Shown here piece by piece: positions 13,327 to 20,683 of a stretch of DNA of 20,704 bases. The stretch's first letter is position 1; the number at the start of each line of letters is the position of its first letter. The stretch covers positions 21,014 through 41,717 of the forward strand of contig DHRN01000017.1 of NCBI GenBank assembly GCA_002411175.1, in the 5' to 3' direction. A program made the position numbers and the translations under genes. The stretch comes from Anaerolineaceae bacterium UBA5311 (GTDB lineage Bacteria > Chloroflexota > Anaerolineae > Anaerolineales > Anaerolineaceae). The notes beneath the pieces were generated by a model. It did not search any database, was not told the DNA's origin, and worked only from the letters and a program-made list of their open reading frames with translations.

Positions 13327-16137
13327 TTATTTTCGCTTCAAAGCGTCATCGAAGGGGGTGTTTTCAGTAAAAATCCACCATGCCAGGGCGAATGCCCAGC
13401 CAAAAAGCATGCCTATAACAGTCACCTGGACGATAAACCAGCTTGAACTTTGCCGAACCAGCTCGACGATTGGTTTGATTCCCAACGTCAGCAAGGAATA
13501 AGCAATTAAACCACCAATAACTGTGCAAAGTGTTGAACGCATGCCCCAGCGGGTGCTCCCCCACCACTTAAAACCGATTGCCCATCCCAAAAAACCTCCG
13601 GCAGCGATAATGAGGATCACAAGGAGCCAGTCAGTCATTTTCGGATAGCCTTTTTCGTTTGCCAAAGGGACAGACGTCGCAGTGGGTGTAGGAGTAGGGC
13701 TCACCGTTGGCGTTAATGTGGGCGTTGGGGTCGGCGTGGGTGTAGCCGTGGGCATGATGACCTGTGCCAAACCACCGTGTGTATTCAGAACCAGGGTGCC
13801 TGAGGTCCTGGCGGGTTCGCTGATGGCTGTGACTTCGAAAACGCCTTCGCGTTCAATTCGATAATCGATTGTGGCAATTCCGTTTTGCGTCACGGCTTCG
13901 GGTTGAGAAACGATCAGGTTTTCAGTTGACAAGAGCACTGTAAAACGCACAACGGTTCCATCGGGCACCTGGTTGCCGTTTTGATCGACGATTGGTCCTG
14001 CCTGTATGCGGACGTTTTCTCCCATTACAAACAGGGGCAATGGAGTTACCAGTAGCGGGGTTTCCAGCACTGGTGTTTCCATAGCTTCGGCAGGGATTGG
14101 CATGGTCGGTGTGATCAGGTTTACCTGGATTACCTGGTTTGGATCTGGTGAAGTTACCTCCCTGATCTGATAGTCAATCGCCTGCAAAGAAACCGGAAGA
14201 GAGCCGGTCGCGCTCATTTCGCGCATCAGGATTCGTGTCGAAATGTCCAGGGCAGCCTGGCTGTGGTTATAGAGCGCGTAGTAGGCGGTCAGGTTCGCCA
14301 AATCGGTCGAATCAAGGTAATATGGTTCGCCATAACTGAAGACGATTACCCGCTTATCCCGCAGCAAATCCAGCCGCTCAGATAAAATCCGTTTAAGAGC
14401 CCGGGTTTCCGGGCTGTCAGGGTCTTCATTAATGATATTGAACACCACCCACTGTGAACGACGCAAATTATCGACAAGGTTAGGGTCTGAGGGCTCTGTG
14501 CGTTGATCCAAAATTTCAGTAAGCTGGACCAGGGAGTAGGAATGGACACGATCACCGTTCAGTTGATTGGTTCCCAGGGTGCCATAATAGCGAACCAGGG
14601 TATCTTCGAAATCCATCCTGCCAAAATCACTCTGGCTCGCACAGCGGGAACATTGCTGGCTGTTGCGAGTGTCAGTGAAAATCGTCATGGTCTCATGCAG
14701 CACGGGCGGTTGGGGCAGCACCGAGTTTAAATATTCTACTGACGGAGAGAGCAGTGTAACTGCCCGGCGGTTGACCAGTAAACTAATGTTGGAGTTGCTT
14801 CCTACGACATTCAATTGCTCTTCAGGGACCAAAACTGATTCAATCCCGAAAGTCGGGTAAATCTTCAGCTTGGCGTTCAGAATGCGTTCCACAGAGGTGT
14901 CGACCCGACTGGCAAACAGGGCGTCCTCCTGGTATTTTTGGGTGAAAAAGTCAATGGTTCTGCGGATGGTTTCAGCGTCATTTTCATCGATACGCGCTCG
15001 AAAATCATCGAGGAACAGGATATCATTTCCAGCCAAAAAAGCAGTTCTTGCCACGGTCATGGGGTCAAACTCGTTTTCATTGGCACTGAAAAACAGCCTG
15101 ACCGCATTACTACCCAGGCTATCACTGATGGTCAGACCCCCATTTTCACGCCATGAAGCGATCGGTTCAGGGGAAAGCAGCTGCTCAAGAGCAGTCTGAT
15201 CAAAATTTACAGGCAGGGTGGTTGCACGGATATTGCCTTGAAAACCCTGGAAACGTATCGGTGAGACCATGAGCCCATCGACCTGGCGTTGTGGGTCCTG
15301 GCTACCAGTAACGCTCATATACGGCGCCAGTTCTATTTGTTTGAGTTGTTCCAGCGTTTTTTGCAGGGTCGACACTTCCTCATACGGCAGGCGGTCGACG
15401 CTGCCCAACCCAGGGAAATGCTGCGCGATTACGCTCATTTTTCCGCTGCTGCCCTGGTGGATACCCTGCACATAGGCTTGGCTGAGTTCACCAACCCAAT
15501 AGGGATCTCCCCCAAAGCTCTGCGTGTTGGCAAAGCTGGCGGCAATGGAATCTTTGGTGTCTATTACATCCAATGCCGGACCAAGAAAGAGGTTCACCCC
15601 GATCGCGGAAAGCTCCTCGCCAATGGCTGCGCCGACTTCAGCTGCCAGTTCTGTTGACCAGGTTGCACCGATTGACATCGGTGAGGGAAATTCGGTCAAA
15701 CCTGTTTGGATTTGCGCCGTTCGGTTATCGCCCTGCACAAGGCTCATGCCAACATAAAGTGGCACATAAGCGGCAGCCTGGATGGGCGTGTTTGGATCGG
15801 CGGTTTGTTTTGCCTGCCAATTTAGCCGTTGTAAGCCCTGGGTAAGGTTCCAGGCAGCCGGGATGGTATCATCGGAGACAAAATTATCCCGTTCAGCTGT
15901 CAGAACTACGCCGCCAATATTGTAATTTGTGATCAGGTCGAAAATTTCAGAGCTTTCATCCAGGTCTGTCCCGTCAAAAGTTACCAGGAAGAGCTGACCC
16001 ACTTTTTCACGCGGGGTCATCGTCTGCATGATTGAGGCTGCGTCTGTTTGCCCTGCAGGTTTAGCGCTGCCTGAGGAGTAAACGAACCCTGAAAGCAAGC
16101 CCAGGCAGACCAGGATGTTTAGCAGGCGTGATTTCAT
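13327..16137 (-). CDS. Exported, membrane-anchored GH3-like protein with Ig-like domain
   Basis: This 936-residue protein begins with a signal-like segment (5-21). A GH3 N-terminal domain spans about 35-430: MTPREKVGQLFLVTF, NIGGVVLT, GPALDV, QHFPGLGSVDR (239-249) and a nucleophile-position Asp, D339, in GLTISDSLG. GH3 enzymes of the NagZ type remove beta-N-acetylglucosamine. Here the KHFPGHG motif reads QHFPGLG and the DSH acid/base motif is not visible, so activity is doubtful. A GH3 C-terminal-type domain covers about 450-655, a Big/invasin-like beta domain about 695-785, and a TPTPT linker 797-821. Three hydrophobic segments (836-857, 868-887, 900-923) anchor the C terminus. The start ATG overlaps the stop of the upstream phosphodiesterase gene by 4 bases, so translation is probably coupled. 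Confidence 0.85.
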   Translation of the reverse strand: MKSRLLNILVCLGLLSGFVYSSGSAKPAGQTDAASIMQTMTPREKVGQLFLVTFDGTDLDESSEIFDLITNYNIGGVVLTAERDNFVSDDTIPAAWNLTQGLQRLNWQAKQTADPNTPIQAAAYVPLYVGMSLVQGDNRTAQIQTGLTEFPSPMSIGATWSTELAAEVGAAIGEELSAIGVNLFLGPALDVIDTKDSIAASFANTQSFGGDPYWVGELSQAYVQGIHQGSSGKMSVIAQHFPGLGSVDRLPYEEVSTLQKTLEQLKQIELAPYMSVTGSQDPQRQVDGLMVSPIRFQGFQGNIRATTLPVNFDQTALEQLLSPEPIASWRENGGLTISDSLGSNAVRLFFSANENEFDPMTVARTAFLAGNDILFLDDFRARIDENDAETIRRTIDFFTQKYQEDALFASRVDTSVERILNAKLKIYPTFGIESVLVPEEQLNVVGSNSNISLLVNRRAVTLLSPSVEYLNSVLPQPPVLHETMTIFTDTRNSQQCSRCASQSDFGRMDFEDTLVRYYGTLGTNQLNGDRVHSYSLVQLTEILDQRTEPSDPNLVDNLRRSQWVVFNIINEDPDSPETRALKRILSERLDLLRDKRVIVFSYGEPYYLDSTDLANLTAYYALYNHSQAALDISTRILMREMSATGSLPVSLQAIDYQIREVTSPDPNQVIQVNLITPTMPIPAEAMETPVLETPLLVTPLPLFVMGENVRIQAGPIVDQNGNQVPDGTVVRFTVLLSTENLIVSQPEAVTQNGIATIDYRIEREGVFEVTAISEPARTSGTLVLNTHGGLAQVIMPTATPTPTPTPTLTPTVSPTPTPTATSVPLANEKGYPKMTDWLLVILIIAAGGFLGWAIGFKWWGSTRWGMRSTLCTVIGGLIAYSLLTLGIKPIVELVRQSSSWFIVQVTVIGMLFGWAFALAWWIFTENTPFDDALKRK

Positions 16138-16889
16138 GCCGCCTCGTACACCCGCCTGGCATGCGCCGGATCATTACAAATAACCATATCCACCCCAGAC
16201 GCGCGCATACGCAGAAGGTCTTCAGGCTTATCGACAGTCCATACATTGACCTGTTTGCCTTCCCGGTGTAAACGGTCGACCAGTTGTGGTTTGACGTCAG
16301 CGTAGAACGGATGCAACGCATCGTAGCGGAAGCGCTTGCCCAACCAACCGCGGTAAGGGCTCCCTGCCAGACCGGGCAGTGCCAGCAAGCCCCGTCTGAT
16401 CCCTGGAGCGAGTGTATTCGCCTTTAAAAGGTTGCTGCCTGAAAAGGAAGAGAGCAAAATTGTGTCCTCGAGGTTCGTTTTCCTGATAAGCTCAATTACC
16501 CGTTCTACAAGGTTGTCTCTTGGCGTGGCATAATTCTTAAGCTCGACGTTGATCAGATAGTGTCCACCAAATTCTTCGAAAACATCCTCCAACAACGGAA
16601 TTGGTTCACCAATGAAGGCATCTCCGAACTTGCTGCCTGCATCCAGGTGTTTCAGTTGGTCCCACAATTGTTCTGAAACTTTGCCCTGACCGTTTGTAGT
16701 TCGATTTACAGCCTGGTCATGATGGACCACCAGACGCTCATCAGCGGAAAGCATTACGTCAAGTTCGATGCCATCAGCGCCCTGCTCTTTTGCTAATCGG
16801 AAGGCAGCCATGGTGTTTTCGGGAGCCGCTGCGGAGGAGCCGCGATGGGCAATAAGCAAGGGGCGGGGTTGGCGCGCGTGTTCTGACAT
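16134..16889 (-). CDS. Glycerophosphodiester phosphodiesterase
   Basis: This 251-residue TIM-barrel enzyme hydrolyses glycerophosphodiesters to an alcohol and glycerol-3-phosphate. The catalytic and metal residues are present: H15-R16 in LIAHRGSS, PENT (23-26), E42 and D44 in GIELDV, and H57 in VVHHDQAVNRTT. Further family motifs are IPLLEDVFEEFG, INVELKN and the C-terminal VNVWTVDKPEDLLRMRASGVDMVICNDP (in the family this marks the closing barrel strands). No signal peptide is visible, so it should be cytosolic. A TTG at 16895 is possible, but ATG 16889 is preferred because the -10 (complement of 16897-16902) places the transcript start almost on it and no Shine-Dalgarno sequence exists. It is the first gene of an operon with the GH3-like gene, with a 4-base overlap. 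Confidence 0.93.
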   Translation of the reverse strand: MSEHARQPRPLLIAHRGSSAAAPENTMAAFRLAKEQGADGIELDVMLSADERLVVHHDQAVNRTTNGQGKVSEQLWDQLKHLDAGSKFGDAFIGEPIPLLEDVFEEFGGHYLINVELKNYATPRDNLVERVIELIRKTNLEDTILLSSFSGSNLLKANTLAPGIRRGLLALPGLAGSPYRGWLGKRFRYDALHPFYADVKPQLVDRLHREGKQVNVWTVDKPEDLLRMRASGVDMVICNDPAHARRVYEAA

Positions 16890-16896
16890 GTCCAAT

Positions 16897-16920
16897 ATTA
16901 TAGCATCGCCATGCTATAAT
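16897..16920. promoter_or_regulatory. Palindromic divergent promoter (phosphodiesterase operon / ATP-cone kinase)
   Basis: ATTATAGCAT (16897-16906) and ATGCTATAAT (16911-16920) form a perfect 10-bp inverted repeat around CGCC. Each arm carries an outward-reading TATAAT: 16915-16920 for the plus-strand kinase and the complement of 16897-16902 for the minus-strand phosphodiesterase. The plus transcript would have a leader of about 27 bases with GAGGAGG. The minus transcript would be leaderless. No good -35 hexamer is visible for either, so the palindrome may also be an activator or repressor site. Confidence 0.55.
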
Positions 16921-16953
16921 TTCTTAACATCGGTCGATTTCGAGGAGGTCAAG

Positions 16954-18294
16954 ATGACAAAATTAAGCCTGGTTAAAAAGCGCGACGGCAGCGTGGTTCC
17001 TTTTACCCCCGAGCGCATCACCAACGCCATCTATCGAGCAGCGGTAGCAGTCGGAGGTCGTGACAGAAAGGCAGCCGAAGAGCTCTCAGCACAGGTTGTC
17101 GCTGAACTGGAACAAATTTTGCCAGAAGGCGAAACCCCCAATATTGAAATGATCCAGGATGTGGTTGAAAAAGTTTTGATTAAAAATGGACGTGCCCGGG
17201 TTGCGAAAGCATACATCCTCTATCGCGATGAACGCGCGCGGCAGCGTGCCAAACGCTCGGATTCAGACCGCACACCTTCGGGCAACATTCCCTGGGCTAA
17301 GCTTTGGCAGGTGTTGGATTGGTCTGTCGCGCATGACGTTCACACCAGTCAGAGTCTTAATAACCATATCCGCAGTGGGAATTTGCCTGAGCTGGCTACC
17401 TCGTCCGAAGCTGCCTATAGTGAAGATGTTGAAAACGCCGCAAATTTGATCCTCGATCGCAGAGACGAAGTGCGCGTGGTTTTTATTGCTGGTCCTTCAT
17501 CCAGCGGGAAAACCACGACTACCATCAAAGTCGGCGAACGGCTGGCAAAACAAGGTTTTAAGCTAATCACCCTGAATATCGATCATTATTTTCATGATCT
17601 CGAGATGCACCCCAAGGACGAATTCGGTGATTACGATTTTGAGACCCCCCAGGCGCTCAATATGCAGTTGATTAACCAGAACCTGGTCGAACTTTTCGAA
17701 GGGAAAGAAGTGCGTATTCCCTTTTATGATTTCAAAACCGGGAAAAGTATCCCCGATCACACCCCAATGAGGTTGAATAAGCATGAAATCGTGCTGATCG
17801 ACAGTTTGCACGGTCTCTACCCGGAAATGACCGAGGATATCCCGGATAATTGGAAATTTAAGCTCTATATCGAGCCGCTGCTGCAGTTGAAACTTAAAAA
17901 CGGTCGCTATGCCCGCTGGACGGATATCCGCCTGATGCGGCGAATGCTGCGTGATGCTTCCCACCGGGCTTACGATCCAACGCAAACGCTGTTACACTGG
18001 CATTACGTGCGATCGAGCGAACTGCGCCACATCATCCCCTATGTCAACACCGTCGATACCGTCGTCAACAGCGCCATGCCCTACGAATTGCCGATTTACA
18101 AAGCCAAACTTGGCGAAAACTTCACCCGCTGGGCGCAGGAATACAAGAATGACCCCCTGCGGCAGGACGCCTGGGAACGCGCGGATCGTGTTGACCGCAT
18201 GTTCAAGGAAATTGACGCGGTCGAAACCGATAGCTTTGTGCCAGAAGATTCGGTAATTCGTGAATTTATCGGCGGCGGCATCTATAAATATTGA
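16954..18294 (+). CDS. ATP-cone domain fused to uridine kinase/phosphoribulokinase-type kinase
   Basis: This 446-residue protein has an N-terminal ATP-cone domain (about 3-95), as found in ribonucleotide reductases and NrdR: LSLVKKRDGSVVPFTPERITNAIYRA, IQDVVEKVLIKNGRARVAKAYILYRDER. After a linker comes a P-loop kinase of the uridine kinase/phosphoribulokinase family. Its Walker A is GPSSSGKT at 180-187 (K186), followed by LNIDHYFHD, DYDFETPQALN, RIPFYDFKTG and a Walker B-like EIVLIDSLHGLYP. The closing half (KFKLYIEPLLQL, IRLMRRMLRDASHRAYDPTQTLLHW) matches bacterial nucleoside-kinase homologues that usually carry a TGS domain instead. GAGGAGG lies 5 bases before the ATG at 16954; the frame is open to 16768 but that part overlaps the divergent gene. 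The phosphate acceptor is unknown. Nucleotide sensing by the ATP cone is inferred. Confidence 0.88.
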   Translation: MTKLSLVKKRDGSVVPFTPERITNAIYRAAVAVGGRDRKAAEELSAQVVAELEQILPEGETPNIEMIQDVVEKVLIKNGRARVAKAYILYRDERARQRAKRSDSDRTPSGNIPWAKLWQVLDWSVAHDVHTSQSLNNHIRSGNLPELATSSEAAYSEDVENAANLILDRRDEVRVVFIAGPSSSGKTTTTIKVGERLAKQGFKLITLNIDHYFHDLEMHPKDEFGDYDFETPQALNMQLINQNLVELFEGKEVRIPFYDFKTGKSIPDHTPMRLNKHEIVLIDSLHGLYPEMTEDIPDNWKFKLYIEPLLQLKLKNGRYARWTDIRLMRRMLRDASHRAYDPTQTLLHWHYVRSSELRHIIPYVNTVDTVVNSAMPYELPIYKAKLGENFTRWAQEYKNDPLRQDAWERADRVDRMFKEIDAVETDSFVPEDSVIREFIGGGIYKY

Positions 18295-18312
18295 TGACGT
18301 AACTGAAACGAA

Positions 18313-18344
18313 AAGGACGGGGTGGGCTACTGTCCTTGTTTTTT
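18313..18344 (+). terminator. Intrinsic terminator after the ATP-cone kinase gene
   Basis: AAGGACGG (18313-18320) pairs with CTGTCCTT (18330-18337), an 8-bp stem with one G-U pair and a 9-base loop, followed by G and TTTTTT (18339-18344). It lies 18 bases after the stop codon. Confidence 0.8.
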
Positions 18345-18607
18345 ATCAATCAAGCAGAACCAACCGCAGGAATCATTTCGAGTGTTCGCGGATAAAAAAC
18401 CCGACCATTCGGGCGATGTTCAAATTGGCAGGCAATATTTTGCCCTCCGATGGGCAGAGATCGTTATGCCGGGCTCTGTCTCCCGATCTGAACCTGGCTC
18501 TTAGCCAGAGCAAACCAACACCAGGCGCGAGGGAGCGGGAAGAATTTTCATCCACTCAAGAAAAATCAGCAAGAAACAAGCCTTGAGCGCGTCCTGCCGG
18601 CAACCTC
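18345..18607. other. Intergenic stretch between convergent genes
   Basis: I see no gene here. Short frames exist on both strands but none resembles a known protein or has a ribosome site. It contains small hairpins: CCCGA/TCGGG near 18400, GCCC/GGGC near 18441-18454 and a perfect 6-bp CTGGCT/AGCCAG at 18494-18508. None is followed by a T-run on the strand where it would end a transcript. Confidence 0.5.
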
Positions 18608-19108
18608 CTAATAACACGGTCCGGTGAATACGTAATCTCCCCCCCGATTGCCGATAGTATCGACACCATAATATTTTCCACAGGCATCCGAACAGCTCAT
18701 CCCCACCAGGCAATCACCACCATACAGGCGATATTCGATTTCGCAACTCACATTGGTTCCGCGTTCGGCGCACCAGTTTCCAGCCCACCATACGTCAAAC
18801 TGGGTAAAGGTCGCCCGCGGCCAGATCATGTAGGGGTTGGGGAACCAGGTTGGCGTGAGCGTAGCTGTCGGCAGCGCGGTTTCGGTTGGCGTTGGTGTTG
18901 GCGTTTCAGTTGGCGCAAGTGTAGCGGTCGCTGTGTGAGTGGGTGTTGGGGTTTCGGTTGGGATGGGTGTGATGGTTGCTGTGTCTGTAACGCTGGCGGT
19001 CTCTGTTGCGCTTATATCCACGCGGGGACCGCAGGCGGCAAGAAGCAGAGCGAGCAAACCAACAGAAATCGCTGCAATTATTGGGGTTTTCGTTCTTTTT
19101 ATTAACAT
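18608..19108 (-). CDS. Lipoprotein with Thr/Pro linker and six-cysteine module (paralogue 2)
   Basis: This 166-residue protein has a lipoprotein signal: basic start, hydrophobic stretch and LLAAC with C26 as the lipidated residue. A Thr/Pro/Glu linker at about 33-87 (TETPTPTHTATAT type) extends from the membrane. The C-terminal 75 residues form a small module with six cysteines, C113, C122, C133, C139, C143 and C165, around CEIEYRLYGGDC and CSDACGKYY. The same spacing occurs in the upstream neighbour, so these are paralogues. An even cysteine number in an exported domain suggests three disulfides. I do not recognise the fold or function. It lies 9 bases after the other lipoprotein gene on the same strand and is probably co-transcribed. 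The ribosome site is weak (GAGAATGGA). Confidence 0.8.
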   Translation of the reverse strand: MLIKRTKTPIIAAISVGLLALLLAACGPRVDISATETASVTDTATITPIPTETPTPTHTATATLAPTETPTPTPTETALPTATLTPTWFPNPYMIWPRATFTQFDVWWAGNWCAERGTNVSCEIEYRLYGGDCLVGMSCSDACGKYYGVDTIGNRGGDYVFTGPCY

Positions 19109-19117
19109 AATCCATTC

Positions 19118-19798
19118 TCAATTACAGGGGACGGTATATCCCTGGAACTCATTATACACAGTGGGTAAATTGTCCTTTGAATAATAAAGTCCGCAAGCAT
19201 CATAACAGGTGTGAGCGTAATAGCATATCCCATCATAAAGGCGATACTCCGAAACGCAATAAAGATCATTGCCGCGATCGGGGCAATCAAAATCGTGGTG
19301 ATAGACAGTATCATCCACCAGGTCTGCGTCGTAACGGGCTTCAAACACTTGCACAGTGCGGGCGCTGTCGGTGAAAAATCTGAAGTCCATCATGGTGCGA
19401 CCTTCAATCACACCGTCATAAATGCAGATCATCTGGACAGGGAATTGTGGATCTGACCTGCATTCGAGTTCGAATTCGTCAGCAGAAGCAAAGAGCATGC
19501 CCTCTATTCCGGCATTAAGAAAGTAAAAGTAGGTCTGATCATCGAGATACCAGGTGCGAAACAGGCGAAACATGTCATTAAAGCCTGCGAATGGGATCAA
19601 AGTCTGTGTTGGAGTTGGAACAATGGTCGGAGTGGCTGTAGGAAAAGGGGTTTCTGTTGGCAGCGGGGCAACCGTTGCTGTTGGCAGAGAGGTGGCGGTT
19701 GGAAGCACAGTTGGCTCAGTCGGTTCCGGCGTGTTTTGGGGTGAACAAGCTGAAATCAGGCACAAAACCAGCAATAATACTTTGGTCCGCAGTAACAT
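19118..19798 (-). CDS. Lipoprotein with Thr/Pro linker and six-cysteine module (paralogue 1)
   Basis: This 226-residue protein has a lipobox LISAC with C18 as the lipidated residue and a Pro/Thr linker at about 21-68. Residues of about 70-165 form an additional domain (FRLFRTWYLDDQTYFYFLNAG, ICIYDGVIEGRTMMDFRFF) absent from the neighbour. The C-terminal module has cysteines C172, C181, C192, C198, C202 and C225, matching the neighbour's C-x8-C-x10-C-x5-C-x3-C pattern and ending C-x22-C against C-x21-C. EYRLY and DACG-YY are shared. AAGGA lies 7 bases before the ATG within a small hairpin. It is the first gene of the lipoprotein pair, downstream of the TetR-type gene on the same strand with a 71-base gap. 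Function is unknown; location is the outer face of the cytoplasmic membrane. Confidence 0.82.
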   Translation of the reverse strand: MLLRTKVLLLVLCLISACSPQNTPEPTEPTVLPTATSLPTATVAPLPTETPFPTATPTIVPTPTQTLIPFAGFNDMFRLFRTWYLDDQTYFYFLNAGIEGMLFASADEFELECRSDPQFPVQMICIYDGVIEGRTMMDFRFFTDSARTVQVFEARYDADLVDDTVYHHDFDCPDRGNDLYCVSEYRLYDGICYYAHTCYDACGLYYSKDNLPTVYNEFQGYTVPCN

Positions 19799-19801
19799 GA
19801 A

Positions 19802-19819
19802 AGAGTCCTTTTCGACTCT
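19802..19819 (-). promoter_or_regulatory. Hairpin covering the ribosome site of the first lipoprotein gene
   Basis: AGAGTC (19802-19807) and GACTCT (19814-19819) form a 6-bp stem around a six-base loop. In the minus-strand RNA the AAGGA ribosome site (complement of 19806-19810) lies partly in the loop and partly in the stem. It might dampen translation or act as a weak terminator for the upstream TetR-type gene; TTTC follows on that strand. Confidence 0.35.
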
Positions 19820-19869
19820 GATTTTACCCCTTTTGGGAAAAGCTGTTTTATTCAGGTGGGCGAGTGTGG

Positions 19870-20517
19870 TTATTCCGTGATGCCCAAAGAAAACTTGCTC
19901 AGGCTTCCCGGGAGAGTCAGGTCTTCCTGGATTGCCTCCAGACCATTCTCAACTGCCTCGATGCATGCCAGGTTTGCTTTAGCCAGGAGCTGCGACATGG
20001 ATTTGGAGGGAATAGGCATATTGTTTTCAAGCCACCAGAAAACAAGTGTCAAGGTGGCTCCGGCAAGATAGTTTTCGGTCAAAGTGAGTTTGCAGAGCGT
20101 CATCAAATCATCGTCAGCGCTCATTTGGAGTTTTTTCGCAATCTCTTTGCGGACAATTTGTGTCAACAACCGGAAACCGACCACCCCGCTTCTGCCATCG
20201 TTTAATTTATTAAACAGACTGGCGTATTCCTTTGAATAATTAAAAATACCTTCCAGGATTTTTTCGTCCAGGAAGGTGTTGGTATGGATTTCCTGTGGGG
20301 ACAGAGTTTGAAAATAAGTATTCGTGATATCCTGCAAAATGTCGCCAAACAGTTCGTCTTTATCCTGATAATGCAGGTAAAAGGTCGCTCTGCCAAGGTC
20401 GGCATGATCAGTTATCTCCTGAATACTGATTTCATCGTAGCCTTTCTCCAGAATGAGTGTGTGGAGGCTCTTTTTTAGAGCTGCTTTTGTCTTGTTAATA
20501 CGCCGATCAACTTTCAT
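19870..20517 (-). CDS. TetR/AcrR-family transcriptional regulator
   Basis: This 215-residue protein has the family's N-terminal DNA-binding domain at about 7-55: KTKAALKKSLHTLILEKGYDEISIQEI, with the helix-turn-helix in ISIQEITDHADLGRATFYLHYQDKDELF. The remaining 150 residues are the helical ligand-binding and dimer domain, of the TetR_C type seen in many Firmicutes and Chloroflexota regulators, with a WWLENNMP segment near the end. Such proteins are mostly repressors released by a small ligand, which cannot be predicted. A GAGG lies 13 bases before the ATG, longer than usual; no other in-frame start is close. A TTGGAC/TATAAT promoter lies about 60 bases upstream. The two lipoprotein genes downstream are possible targets, but no pump or enzyme gene is adjacent inside the window. 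Confidence 0.9.
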   Translation of the reverse strand: MKVDRRINKTKAALKKSLHTLILEKGYDEISIQEITDHADLGRATFYLHYQDKDELFGDILQDITNTYFQTLSPQEIHTNTFLDEKILEGIFNYSKEYASLFNKLNDGRSGVVGFRLLTQIVRKEIAKKLQMSADDDLMTLCKLTLTENYLAGATLTLVFWWLENNMPIPSKSMSQLLAKANLACIEAVENGLEAIQEDLTLPGSLSKFSLGITE

Positions 20518-20573
20518 GACGTTTTGATTCCCTCATAATTACTATCCTGAATGATGTTAATGTCGTTTACCAT

Positions 20574-20603
20574 ATTATATCAATTCTAACTAATTTAGTC
20601 CAA
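20574..20603 (-). promoter_or_regulatory. Putative promoter of the TetR-family gene
   Basis: On the minus strand TTGGAC (complement of 20598-20603), 18 bases and TATAAT (complement of 20574-20579) precede the gene, giving a leader of about 50 bases. The -10 is perfect and the -35 is weak. No clear TetR-type palindrome overlaps it. Confidence 0.5.
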
Positions 20604-20683
20604 TTAAGGTATCAGGTGGTGGTATGACAAGCAATTCTCATTATGGAAAAATGCGGTTTTTTTTGATTGAAAGCGCAGTGTGG

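Noticed and set aside
13682..13864. Plus-strand GVGVGVGV-type frames, also near 18939 and 19554
   Set aside because: They are antisense translations of the Thr/Pro linker codons of minus-strand genes.
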